Shown here piece by piece: positions 50,783 to 59,239 of a stretch of DNA of 64,000 bases. The DNA comes from Pontibacter virosus (GTDB lineage: Bacteria > Bacteroidota > Bacteroidia > Cytophagales > Hymenobacteraceae). Both the position numbers and the translations under genes were made by a program. The notes below the pieces were generated by a model. That model searched no databases. It saw only the letters and a list, made by a program, of their open reading frames with translations, and was not told the DNA's origin. Position 1 is the stretch's first letter, and each line of letters opens with the position of its first letter. The stretch lies in assembly GCF_003096355.1 (NCBI RefSeq), contig NZ_QEKI01000006.1, forward strand, positions 186,001 through 250,000, in the 5' to 3' direction.

Positions 50783-53749
50783 ATGAAAGAGCAGCTTACC
50801 CACCTCATTGAAAACGAGCGTGAAGAGGACCTGATTCCATTTCTGAGATCATTGGACCCCAAGCAGAGGAAAAGCCTTGTCCCACATGTAAAGAAATTGA
50901 ATAAAGAATACCTGGAGTATAAGTCAGTCACCCTAGATAATAAGACCACTTTTACGAGTATTGCCACAACGTCCCAACGACAAATGCTCGGGATCGCCTC
51001 CTTTGTGCTCTTTAACCTGTCCGAGTTTGAGCGATCATGGGCCGCCTCGCAAGTGTTGGAGAAAGAGACATTGGCCAGGATCAGCCACTGGTATTGCCCG
51101 CCCTGGTTCAGTGATTTCATAAACAAATACGGTGAGGCTGAGTACACGCCCTATTTTATAAGCTATGAATGGGTCATGGAGCTGACCGAGCAGGGTTACC
51201 TGGTTCCTGCCAAAAACCTGCTGGCAAAGCTTCTCCCTCAGGCAATATTTGAGAGGAACGGTAACGAATGGAGCTATAGGCCTGAGAACCTCCTTCTCCG
51301 GGAGGTAACGCTCCGAGAGCATATATGGTATTTATTTGAAATGGAGTCAGGCATTAACTGGAGTGACAGATACCTGAACTTCTCGAAAAACTCCGCTTCA
51401 GAGAAAACCGGTTGGATAGAAGCCTTTACAACCATGTCCAACCAAGGAAAGATAAACAGGGAACGACTCCTGAAAGAAACCCTGGCAGCTACTAACCGGA
51501 ATTTCAATAAGACATTATCCGGCTGGTTTGCTGAGCTTTTCATCAAGCTGAACCCGACAAGAGAGGAGTTGCTGGCCTTACAAAGGGATTTACTGCACGT
51601 CTTCAATTCCCCGCATAGCAAGGTGGTCAACATGTCGCTGAAATACCTTAAAACACTGGCGGCAGAGCAGGCCTTTTACCTGGATGCGTTCCTGGAAAGC
51701 GCACCCCTATTGCTGACTTCAGAGACTAAAGGGGTGGTTGCCTCGACGCTGATGATACTGGACACACTGGCCAGGAAGAACAAAGACAAAGCCAACAGCA
51801 TCAGCCAGGCGGTATGCCAGGCTTTTATACAGCCCGATGACGCCATCCAAAGCCGGGCGGCCAAGCTGGTGCAGCAGTATGGAGATCCCGCTGACGCAGC
51901 GGTGAGGGAAGCGGTGGCCACATATTACGATTCCCTCTTCGTTAATGCCAGAAACCTGTTGCAGGATTTAGTCAGCACATCAGCGATGTCGGAGACATCC
52001 CTTCCGGGGCTTTCTGAGGATGTTGTACACGAGCCAATTTTAGGTACTGAAAACCAAATAGAGTCTGTTCAGACCTTTGATGAGCTGGTCTACTTAGCAA
52101 GCCAGGCTTTTGACAATAACCAACCTTACCACTTTGATCTTCTGTCCGCGGCGCTAGTGGATCTGCAGCACGAGATCCGGGGAGAGAACATCTCAAAGCT
52201 GGAGCCGGCTTTTCAAAGGGCCTATAAACTTCTGCTCAGTGACTGGCAGAGCAACATGGGCTATCTGGAACATATGCTGGCCACCTTCTTTGTGAACTAT
52301 GCTTATATGCTGCATGAAAACTACCCGGAAGAGACGCAGTCCCTGGCCGACATGCATAATAAATACATGAAGGAGGACCAGGAAAACAAGGAGCGGGGGT
52401 CCTTTTACAACCTGCGGCTATTCAGCTTTGAAGCCTGGAAAACGCATACGGAGAATCCTGTTTATGAGCCTCACAAGCAAATCCTGCTGACCGTAAAGGA
52501 AAAGCTCAAGCAAGGAGACAGCCTGCCCTTACTGTCGACGCCCACGCATGCTCCGGGCTGGATAGCCCCCACCGTTCTGGTAAACCGTCTGGCTCGGTAT
52601 GCAGCAGCCGGTAAGAAGCCAGCTACTATGGATCTGCAGGTGGCCATTTCACGTTGTGCACTGGAGAATGCTGCTGAAGCCCTTGCTGCTGCGAAGGAGT
52701 TGCCGGGTGAATATGGCCGTCTCTTCCAGTTCCTGCTACAGCCGGACGTCTTACCCAATTCTCCTTTCGGTACACCCGCGGCCTGGACGTCCGCTGCATT
52801 ATCCAAGACACCTAAACAGCTCCACCCGACAATCTTAGCGTCTTCCAATTCACAATTACCGCTTCAATATCTGACCGGACAATTTGAATGGCAGGCGCTG
52901 CTGGAGACCTATACTTACAAGAAATACGATTATGCAACCCAGCAAGAGCTCCAGCAGCAGGATACAAGAAAAGTACTGCGGGTGCATTTCGAGCAGGCAA
53001 AGTCAAAGCAACACGAGACCGGTCTCAAAGGTAAACTGATTAAGCTGCTCCCGCTCCAGAAGAGATCATCGCCGCTGGTGTATGAGTTCTTGATCCTGAA
53101 AGTGAATCACCTGGACGCCGAGCATAACGATATCCAACGCCTGCTGATGCTCACTCCCAATAACCCGGAGCCACTGCTGGCCCAGGTTATCGGCCACTGC
53201 CTCACCTACCCTTCCTTTTGGAGTGAGGCAGACAGAAAAATGGTGTTAGCTTCCATCAGCACCCTGCAGGAACTATGGCAGCACTTTGGAACGACTGCTC
53301 ATTTGTTTGTGGCCACCTGTATGCTAAGCAGCGATAAAACCATTCGGGCTTTTGCCGCTGAGATCTGGATCAAGGGGGTAAGTGATGAAACCATCCAAAG
53401 TGAATTGATCGGTGAAATCATCGGCCTGCAGGAGCAGATTGAATTTGCCCCGCTGAAACGCTTTACTGATCTAATCATAAGCAACATGTTCCAGGTTTCG
53501 GGCAAACATAATGCGAAGCTGAAAGAACTAATCACTGCCCTGCTGCTTCAGTTGCCGGATGAACCGATCAAGCACCAGAAGAAACTGCTTGAACTTTACC
53601 TGGAGGTTGTTTCCCTGAATAAGTCAGCCGCAGACAAAGATCTCGCACCAAAGCTGGAGGCATGGAAGCATTCACCTGCTTTGCGTATAACGGTCAACAG
53701 AATCCTGCAGCTACTCCCTGTTGGCAAAAATACACTTTTGAAAGCATAG
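50783..53749 (+). CDS. DUF6493-type large helical-repeat protein
   Basis: I start at ATG 50783 (MKEQLTHLIENEREEDLIPFL), 17 bp after the SWIM stop, giving 988 residues. The frame is open further upstream inside the SWIM gene. The protein is almost entirely helical with HEAT/ARM-like repeat spacing (for example KVVNMSLKYLKTLAAEQAFYLDAFLE and SRAAKLVQQYGDPADAAVREAVATYY). There are no catalytic motifs or membrane segments. It resembles the DUF6493 family, which often lies beside SWIM proteins. A scaffold or sensor role is likely, but nothing in the sequence shows more. Confidence 0.75.
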   Translation: MKEQLTHLIENEREEDLIPFLRSLDPKQRKSLVPHVKKLNKEYLEYKSVTLDNKTTFTSIATTSQRQMLGIASFVLFNLSEFERSWAASQVLEKETLARISHWYCPPWFSDFINKYGEAEYTPYFISYEWVMELTEQGYLVPAKNLLAKLLPQAIFERNGNEWSYRPENLLLREVTLREHIWYLFEMESGINWSDRYLNFSKNSASEKTGWIEAFTTMSNQGKINRERLLKETLAATNRNFNKTLSGWFAELFIKLNPTREELLALQRDLLHVFNSPHSKVVNMSLKYLKTLAAEQAFYLDAFLESAPLLLTSETKGVVASTLMILDTLARKNKDKANSISQAVCQAFIQPDDAIQSRAAKLVQQYGDPADAAVREAVATYYDSLFVNARNLLQDLVSTSAMSETSLPGLSEDVVHEPILGTENQIESVQTFDELVYLASQAFDNNQPYHFDLLSAALVDLQHEIRGENISKLEPAFQRAYKLLLSDWQSNMGYLEHMLATFFVNYAYMLHENYPEETQSLADMHNKYMKEDQENKERGSFYNLRLFSFEAWKTHTENPVYEPHKQILLTVKEKLKQGDSLPLLSTPTHAPGWIAPTVLVNRLARYAAAGKKPATMDLQVAISRCALENAAEALAAAKELPGEYGRLFQFLLQPDVLPNSPFGTPAAWTSAALSKTPKQLHPTILASSNSQLPLQYLTGQFEWQALLETYTYKKYDYATQQELQQQDTRKVLRVHFEQAKSKQHETGLKGKLIKLLPLQKRSSPLVYEFLILKVNHLDAEHNDIQRLLMLTPNNPEPLLAQVIGHCLTYPSFWSEADRKMVLASISTLQELWQHFGTTAHLFVATCMLSSDKTIRAFAAEIWIKGVSDETIQSELIGEIIGLQEQIEFAPLKRFTDLIISNMFQVSGKHNAKLKELITALLLQLPDEPIKHQKKLLELYLEVVSLNKSAADKDLAPKLEAWKHSPALRITVNRILQLLPVGKNTLLKA

Positions 53750-53908
53750 CATCTTCTGATACACGAGATCCCGGCTTTTTGCTATGCCCGCTTAGGCGTC
53801 AATATAGTACTAGCCATGGCCGCAGGCATGGAGCAGGCGCCCAGGCAAGGCTTTGCCCCGGAAGAGAATGAAAGGCTGGTTTTAGCAGATTAGGGCTGTA
53901 AGGAACTG

Positions 53909-53940
53909 AAGTACAGCGGAGCTACCGTTCCGCTGTACTT
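53909..53940 (+). terminator. Possible terminator hairpin
   Basis: A perfect 11-bp stem (53909-53919 with 53930-53940) has a 10-nt loop and no T-run. Between 53749 and this hairpin a short frame (MAAGMEQAPRQGFAPEENER) could be a gene remnant. Confidence 0.45.
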
Positions 53941-53996
53941 ACAGGCTCCCCCGAAATCAGTTGATCCTTCTTACAGACAGGATTCAGAAGGACTTA

Positions 53997-54836
53997 TTAG
54001 CTATTCCAGTAGTTAATCTCTCTACTGAACAGCGACTTCAATTTCCTGTTCTTTTTCCCATTCTTTTTGAAAGTCACCTCGTAAGCCCGCTGCTCAATCC
54101 AGTTGCCCGTCCCGTCGTACTCGTAATCGAACTCCTTGTAGTGGATACTACCGTCATGCCATCTACTCTGTGAGGCGATGACATCCCCATGTTGATTATA
54201 CTTTGTCGTGGCTGGAAACTTGAATTGATGCGCGTTTTTAAAGCTTATCTTCAACGTATCAGAGGATAGCAGTTCGCCTCTGTTATTGATTACCTGCACG
54301 ATGGCCTGATTCTCGCTTGGCCTATATGTACCCAACTCTACTCCGATCATATTGCCTGGCGGTTCATACAGTATGAATTCGGTTGGCAGGCCTGTTGCAT
54401 CATTCGTCAGATGCACTTCCGTCACGACATTTCCTTGCTGGTTATAATAAGTGATGTTTACCAAATGCCCTAAAGCATCATAGGTGTAGATCGTGCGGAC
54501 TTTGTTTGTCGGAAACCGAACCTTCAGCTGACTCAGGTGCTTCTCCAGTATGACCCGATTGACCCTGTCGTACCGGAAAGTGGTCACCGAGGTGACCTGT
54601 TTGTGCTCGTCCAGCACTTTCAGCGATACAGGCAGCCCCAGACTATCGAACTCCGTGATGTCTTGCTTTATGTCAACGCCATCCGTGTTGTAAAATGTCC
54701 GGATTTCGGTTATCTGTCTGGGCACACCCTGGTGCACGGCGGTTTCCTCGTTCAGGTGAAGAACAGAGAACAGGCTCTGCGCCCTCAGATTCAGGGTCGC
54801 ACACAGCACAAATGATAAGGTCAGTAACGCTTTCAT
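53997..54836 (-). CDS. Secreted protein with YD/RHS-like repeats
   Basis: I choose the ATG at 54836, which gives 279 residues starting with a clear signal peptide (MKALLTLSFVLCATLNLRAQS). The longer frame upstream would put unrelated residues before it. The mature part has repeated strand-turn units such as FNTDGVDIKQDITEFDSLGLPVSLKV-type, YTYDALGHLVNITYYNQQGNVV and YNQHGDVIASQSRWHDG, close to YD/RHS-type repeats that build extracellular beta-structures. No toxin domain is visible at the C-terminus. It is probably a single gene of unknown role. Confidence 0.65.
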   Translation of the reverse strand: MKALLTLSFVLCATLNLRAQSLFSVLHLNEETAVHQGVPRQITEIRTFYNTDGVDIKQDITEFDSLGLPVSLKVLDEHKQVTSVTTFRYDRVNRVILEKHLSQLKVRFPTNKVRTIYTYDALGHLVNITYYNQQGNVVTEVHLTNDATGLPTEFILYEPPGNMIGVELGTYRPSENQAIVQVINNRGELLSSDTLKISFKNAHQFKFPATTKYNQHGDVIASQSRWHDGSIHYKEFDYEYDGTGNWIEQRAYEVTFKKNGKKNRKLKSLFSREINYWNS

Positions 54837-54986
54837 GACTGATCTCTTCCCATTCACCTGTGATCTAAAGTCTCTATGGGTGAAATAAAGCCCTCTTAGA
54901 AACCCACCTCCTGTAGATGCCATGTAATCAGCTTTTAGCATAAGTAAATTGAAGCTTACGGAGTACAAATATGTCCAGTTTTTTAA

Positions 54987-55250
54987 TTAAACAACTGGAC
55001 ATTCACCTGACACCAGGTAAAACAACCAGGTGTATCCTAGGCAGGTTAAATCGGCAACATTAGGGACAAAGTAGAAATGCTTCAGCATAAATGCATACCG
55101 CTGATAGCTGATCCGGGATTTGCTCTGATAGTTATCCTGCCTGGTGGTCTCCTCATGGCTCATGTTCACCAACTCGGAAGTGGATAGATGGAGGAACTGA
55201 TCTTTTAACCACTCCAGAATATTTAGCTCCTCAGACCGAAAAAAGAAGTG
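54987..55250 (-). pseudogene. SocA/Panacea (DUF4065)-like antitoxin remnant
   Basis: The minus strand encodes about 87 residues without a proper start: FRSEELNILEWLKDQFLHLSTSELVNMSHEETTR and ISYQRYAFMLKHF. These match the end of Panacea-domain proteins, where a helix, the STSEL/LSHEE motif and an ISYE-like strand are conserved. The N-terminal two thirds are absent and the frame is closed by TGA just upstream. No adjacent toxin is seen. It lies between the YD-like gene and the second WYL gene. Family match is from memory and moderate. Confidence 0.5.
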
Positions 55251-55275
55251 TCAAAGCGGGTGTCAGCTAAATATC

Positions 55276-56319
55276 CTAAAAATCAATGGCTTTCACCTCT
55301 TCACTATCAGGATAGTAAAACTGACAACACTCTGCCAGTATATTGGCTATTTGCTGCCTAAGAACTACAGGGCTTATTACCCTTACACCTTTCCCGAAGC
55401 TTAATATGGTGGAGATCAACTCATAGTTAATAACGACATTCAGCTTTATTCTCAATTCGTTGTTATCATCTACCAGCGTTTCCTGCGAGTTGTGAAGGTG
55501 CTGTGTTTTTACATAATTGCCGTCGTGTGGTGAGAAAGAAAGTATAACCTCTTCGACTTTCTCTCCTTCGAAGGATATTCCAATAACGTTTCTGAAATAC
55601 AGTTCAGGATTGAGGCTCGTGTAATTCTCATAGCTGACATTGTGTGCAGGCTCAAGACTAACAATCCGGTCAAGCCCGAACTTCCTTAATTGCCCGTTTT
55701 CATGTTGCACGCAAAGCAAATACCACCTATTCCGGTATTCTTTAAGTAGATAAGGGCTAACTGTACGGGAATTTGGCATGCTGTCGTCAAACTTCAAATA
55801 AGAGAGTTTGACAGCCTTTCTGTTTCTAATAGCTTCAATAAGGAAATCAAGGTGCTCGTTTCCTTTTGAGTAAGGAGCCTTTTCAAAATCAATGAAGCTA
55901 AAGCCATCACGGGTCCCCTCCTGCTTTAGGTTCTTCACTAAGGTTATTACCTTGTCAATGGTAGAGGAGAACTGACTCAACACGTCCACGTGCTTGTACT
56001 GCCCTAGTGTAGCAGCGGCCATAGCGAGTGCATTGATCTCTACCTCGTTTAAGGGAAGCTTCTCTATTGAGAAATTGGGGTCCGTATAAAAGTACCCGTC
56101 TTCTTTCTTTAAGTACTCAATAGGGGCATTGTAATTAAGCTGCGAACAGTAACGCATTTGATAAATGTCATGGTCTAGGGTTCTCCTGCTTACCCTGATG
56201 TCTTTCGCTTCACCGATCCGATCAATCAACTCACGTTTGGACCAGTACTTTTTAGTCCTACTTCTCAGGCACGCATCAATCACCTGCATGCGAACGAGCG
56301 CATTCTTATTTTGAGGCAT
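55276..56319 (-). CDS. WYL-domain transcriptional regulator
   Basis: The 347-residue protein has an N-terminal winged helix (KYWSKRELIDRIGEAKDIRVSRRTLDHDIYQM), a WYL domain (about 165-250, AVKLSYLKFDDSMPNSRTVSPYLLKEYRNRWYLLCV) and a WCX-like end. It is similar throughout to the N-terminal 340 residues of the WYL-PhyH protein at 33777 (both open with MPANRNALIRYRTIDNCLRN or MPQNKNALVRMQVIDACLRS) but lacks the dioxygenase module. It is divergent from the ubiquitin-like operon, and a 16+16 bp palindrome lies between the two starts, so it most likely controls both. Confidence 0.92.
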   Translation of the reverse strand: MPQNKNALVRMQVIDACLRSRTKKYWSKRELIDRIGEAKDIRVSRRTLDHDIYQMRYCSQLNYNAPIEYLKKEDGYFYTDPNFSIEKLPLNEVEINALAMAAATLGQYKHVDVLSQFSSTIDKVITLVKNLKQEGTRDGFSFIDFEKAPYSKGNEHLDFLIEAIRNRKAVKLSYLKFDDSMPNSRTVSPYLLKEYRNRWYLLCVQHENGQLRKFGLDRIVSLEPAHNVSYENYTSLNPELYFRNVIGISFEGEKVEEVILSFSPHDGNYVKTQHLHNSQETLVDDNNELRIKLNVVINYELISTILSFGKGVRVISPVVLRQQIANILAECCQFYYPDSEEVKAIDF

Positions 56320-56347
56320 AAAAATTTATTTTTGAGAAAGATACAAA

Positions 56348-56393
56348 AAAACAGGTGAACGCAAATAGGCTGCGTTCACCTGTTTTAGCTTTG
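56348..56393 (+). promoter_or_regulatory. Palindromic operator and promoter of the ubiquitin-like operon
   Basis: Perfect 16-bp arms (56348-56363 and 56371-56386; inner core AACGCA-N7-TGCGTT) surround seven bases. TAGCTTTG (56386-56393) is the -7 box and starts exactly nine bases after the inner TGCGTT, the same geometry as in the three RNA-repair promoters. The ATG lies 28 bp downstream. Confidence 0.85.
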
Positions 56394-56421
56394 GGTCAAC
56401 ATCAAAGAAAAAAATAACATT

Positions 56422-56703
56422 ATGAACAACACAGAGCAAAGTAAGAATGACGCTCCAGGACAGAATAAGGAGTACAACATTATTGTATCGGGAAGGCCAA
56501 GGACATTCAAGGGGAAGGAGATCTCCTTCAACGAAGTAGTTATGCTTGCCTATGGAGCAACACCTCAAAACCCCAACACAGCTTACACAGTCACTTACAA
56601 AAGAGGTGAAGGAAACAAGCCCGAGGGGTCTATGGATGCAGGAGATGTAGTGAAAGTAAAAGAAGGGATGATATTCAATGTCTCAGCAACTAATAAATCG
56701 TAG
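56422..56703 (+). CDS. Ubiquitin-like protein (multiubiquitin domain, single copy)
   Basis: The 93-residue protein has an unstructured N-terminal 17 residues and then one beta-grasp domain of the multiubiquitin family (PF14452): YNIIVSGRPRTFKGKEISFNEVVMLAYG, TAYTVTYKRGEGNKPEGSMDAGDVVKVKEGMIFNV. It ends at TNKS without an exposed Gly-Gly, so either processing or another chemistry is needed for conjugation. The ThiF-type E1 gene overlaps its last 26 bp, and DUF6527 follows. Together they form the bacterial ubiquitin-like operon type with E1. Confidence 0.88.
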   Translation: MNNTEQSKNDAPGQNKEYNIIVSGRPRTFKGKEISFNEVVMLAYGATPQNPNTAYTVTYKRGEGNKPEGSMDAGDVVKVKEGMIFNVSATNKS

Positions 56704-57853
56704 CCCCGACCTCAAACGCCTTTGGGATGAAGGCTTTGAGATGGAAGTCAAAGGTGGGTACTTACTGGTACACCATGTACCCTACCTGAATTCCTCAGGA
56801 GAAATAAAGTATGGCGTACTTGTTTCGACTTTAACCCTTGCTGGGGAAATGACATTCAAGCCGGATACGCACGTGGCCTACTTTGTAGGCGAGGCTCCCT
56901 GCCATAAGGACAGGCGTAGGATGGACCACATCATCAATTCCTCTGGTAGTTATCCGCTTATCGGCGAAGTTGTAGCAAACCACTACCTCTCCAGCAAGCC
57001 TGCTGCAGGATATGCTGACTACTACGAAAAGATGAGCACCTATGTCAATATCTTGTCAGCCCCTGCAGTTTCAGTGGACGATACAGTGACAGCCAGGACT
57101 TCTAAAGTGATTACAGTTGAAGGACCAGAGGCAACCTTCAGGTATGCCGACAGCAATTCAGCAAGAGCCAGGATAGACACGGTTTCTGCCAAGCTCAAAG
57201 GTCTGAAAGTTGCTATAGTGGGACTAGGGGGCACGGGCTCTTATATACTGGACCTTGTTGCTAAAACACCGGTTGAAGCGGTTCATCTTTTTGATGGGGA
57301 CACGTTGTTGCAGCACAATGCTTTTCGGGCTCCTGGAGCCCCGTCTGTTGAGAAGCTGTTGGAGCGCATGAAAAAGGTAGACTATTTTAGGGAGATCTAC
57401 TCAAACATGCATCTTAATATCACTGCCCATAGCCAATACATTGACGCCTCTAACGTTACGGCGCTTTCAAGCATGGACTTTGTTTTCCTTTGTCTGGACA
57501 GAGGAGAGGCGAAAGCCATGATCATCGACTATCTGTGTGAGCGGAACATTCCGTTCATTGACGTCGGCATAGGCATCCAAAGAGTGGAAGACGCACTACT
57601 GGGTGACGTAAGAGTAACAACTGGCACATCCAAGAAGAAAGACCATATAAAGAAGCGAATTCCCCTGGTCGATGAGGCAGAAAACGAATACAACACCAAT
57701 ATTCAGATAGCCGACTTGAACGCACTGAACGCAACCCTTGCCGTGATAAAATGGAAAAAGCTGTTCGGGTTTTACCAGGACTTTGAGCAGGAGCACCATT
57801 CAACTTACTCTATTAACGTAAACATGCTGTTGAGTGAAGACCGTGAGACATGA
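56678..57853 (+). CDS. ThiF-family E1-like adenylyltransferase with N-terminal DUF6791
   Basis: The 391-residue protein has an N-terminal region of about 150 residues (KRLWDEGFEMEVKGGYLLVHHVPYLN) matching DUF6791, perhaps E2-like. The ThiF/E1 adenylation domain follows: VAIVGLGGTGSYILDLVAKT (about 181, GxGGxG), VHLFDGDTLLQHNAFRAPG (ATP and acidic site) and LCLDRGEAKAMIIDYL. It should activate the C-terminus of the ubiquitin-like protein with ATP. A catalytic cysteine cannot be assigned with certainty. It overlaps its neighbours by 26 and 20 bp. A JAB-type deubiquitinase, present in some related operons, is missing here. Confidence 0.88.
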   Translation: MSQQLINRSPDLKRLWDEGFEMEVKGGYLLVHHVPYLNSSGEIKYGVLVSTLTLAGEMTFKPDTHVAYFVGEAPCHKDRRRMDHIINSSGSYPLIGEVVANHYLSSKPAAGYADYYEKMSTYVNILSAPAVSVDDTVTARTSKVITVEGPEATFRYADSNSARARIDTVSAKLKGLKVAIVGLGGTGSYILDLVAKTPVEAVHLFDGDTLLQHNAFRAPGAPSVEKLLERMKKVDYFREIYSNMHLNITAHSQYIDASNVTALSSMDFVFLCLDRGEAKAMIIDYLCERNIPFIDVGIGIQRVEDALLGDVRVTTGTSKKKDHIKKRIPLVDEAENEYNTNIQIADLNALNATLAVIKWKKLFGFYQDFEQEHHSTYSINVNMLLSEDRET

Positions 57854-58286
57854 GTTTGTAGAGTACATACCCGAGGAACTGGAAAAAGGTGTTGTTTACA
57901 TCTCTGTAGCTTACGGAATTGTAGCGCACAGCTGCTGTTGCGGCTGCGGAATGGAGGTGTCCACTCCGCTGTCACCCACAGACTGGAAGCTGACTTATGA
58001 TGGGGAGTCGATTTCCCTTTATCCCTCCATAGGTAACTGGAACTTCTCCTGTAAATCGCATTATTGGATCACAAACAACAGGATAAAGTGGGCTGGCCAA
58101 TGGAGCGCTACGAAGATAAAAGAGGGGCAACAACAAGAAAAGTATGAAAAGGCTGTTTATTATGAAAAGAAGAAAGCTAAGGCCAGTAAAGGAGAAAGAG
58201 AACTTCTAGAAGCAACAAAGGAAGAAAGCTGCACTTCCGCAAATGGCATTTGGGTAAAGATGAAAAAGTGGTTCTTTAATTTATAG
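57834..58286 (+). CDS. DUF6527 family protein with cysteine-rich site
   Basis: The 150-residue protein opens with RHEFVEYIPEELEKGVVYISVAYGIVAHSCCCGCG and has a later CKSHYWI. The Cys residues and His probably bind zinc. PTDWKLTYDGESISLYPSIGNW between them is the family hallmark. The C-terminal 50 residues are Lys/Glu-rich and look like an added tail. DUF6527 proteins sit next to multiubiquitin/ThiF genes in many bacteria; the role, perhaps ligase-like, is unknown. It is the last gene of the operon. Confidence 0.85.
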   Translation: MKTVRHEFVEYIPEELEKGVVYISVAYGIVAHSCCCGCGMEVSTPLSPTDWKLTYDGESISLYPSIGNWNFSCKSHYWITNNRIKWAGQWSATKIKEGQQQEKYEKAVYYEKKKAKASKGERELLEATKEESCTSANGIWVKMKKWFFNL

Positions 58287-58426
58287 GTACCAGTGGTAAC
58301 TAGGTTCGCCTACTTGGCAAAGCGAAAACAGCTAAGGAGGTTTGAAAAGTAGCTGTATCGTTGCCTACCCCTGTTGATTCTTTGAACAGGCCTTTGAGAG
58401 GAACCAAATTATTACAACCTGCATTT

Positions 58427-58481
58427 GTCAAGTTTTATAACGTAAAAACTTGACACTCCATCAGACAATTGCTTACCTTTG
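58427..58481 (+). promoter_or_regulatory. AbiE operator palindrome and promoter
   Basis: Inverted arms GTCAAGTTTT (58427-58436) and AAAACTTGAC (58445-58454) are separated by 8 bases. TACCTTTG (58474-58481) is a perfect -7 box. The palindrome covers the -33 to -45 region, as expected for autorepression by the AbiEi antitoxin. Confidence 0.8.
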
Positions 58482-58513
58482 CATGTGGTTACACGCTAAA
58501 GAGGAAGCAGAAC

Positions 58514-59239
58514 ATGAGTATTATGCAGCAAGTCCGGGAAAGAATTGAGCAGGCCCAGCCCGGGCAGCTGCTCACTTATGCCGACTTCCAGGTAAATGAC
58601 AGTCATTTGGAGGCCCTAGCAGCCGCGCTTAGTAGATTGGCTAAGCAGGGGGTGATTAACCGCCTGGCAAAAGGCCGCTACTATAAGCCAAAGGAAACTG
58701 TTTTCGGGAAAGTGAGACCATCCGAAAAAGAGATCATCAAGAGCCTCAGCACCTCCAAAGGCAAAGTCAAAGGGTACGAGAGCGGTATGGGGCTTTACAA
58801 CCAGCTGGGCCTGACAACGCAGGTGCCCCAGGAGGTGACGCTGATGACGCGCAAGCAGCGCCGGGTAGCCAACATTGGAAGAACCAGGATCCGCTATGTG
58901 CAGAGCCCCGCTAACTTCAGCGAGTCTGACATTGACAAGCTGCAGATTCTGGACGCATTGCGCGGATTCAAAAAGATTCCGGACCGCAACAGTAAGAATA
59001 CCATCCTCATGCTGCTGGAGTATGTCAAAAAATTAGCCGAAGGCGACACGGATCGACTCATAGAGCTGGCGCTGGACTACAACCCCGCTACCCGCGCCCT
59101 ACTGGGAGCCCTGCTGGAGCAAGTCGGTTATGCAGAGGAGGCAGACACGCTAAGGCAGTCATTGAACCCGCTGAGTAAATACAAACTAGGCATTAGCGAG
59201 AGCATATTGCCCAACAGGAAAGACTGGAATATCATATGA
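58514..59239 (+). CDS. AbiEi-type antitoxin (DUF6088)
   Basis: The start is ATG 58514 (MSIMQQVRERIEQAQPGQLL), since an in-frame codon at 58469 would lie upstream of the expected transcription start. The 241-residue protein has a winged-helix N-terminus (LSRLAKQGVINRLAKGRYYKPK, the DNA-binding wing) and the DUF6088/AbiEi C-terminal domain (GYESGMGLYNQLGLTTQVPQEVTLMTRKQRR). AbiEi represses its own promoter through inverted repeats and counters AbiEii. The stop overlaps the toxin start by 4 bp. Confidence 0.9.
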   Translation: MSIMQQVRERIEQAQPGQLLTYADFQVNDSHLEALAAALSRLAKQGVINRLAKGRYYKPKETVFGKVRPSEKEIIKSLSTSKGKVKGYESGMGLYNQLGLTTQVPQEVTLMTRKQRRVANIGRTRIRYVQSPANFSESDIDKLQILDALRGFKKIPDRNSKNTILMLLEYVKKLAEGDTDRLIELALDYNPATRALLGALLEQVGYAEEADTLRQSLNPLSKYKLGISESILPNRKDWNII

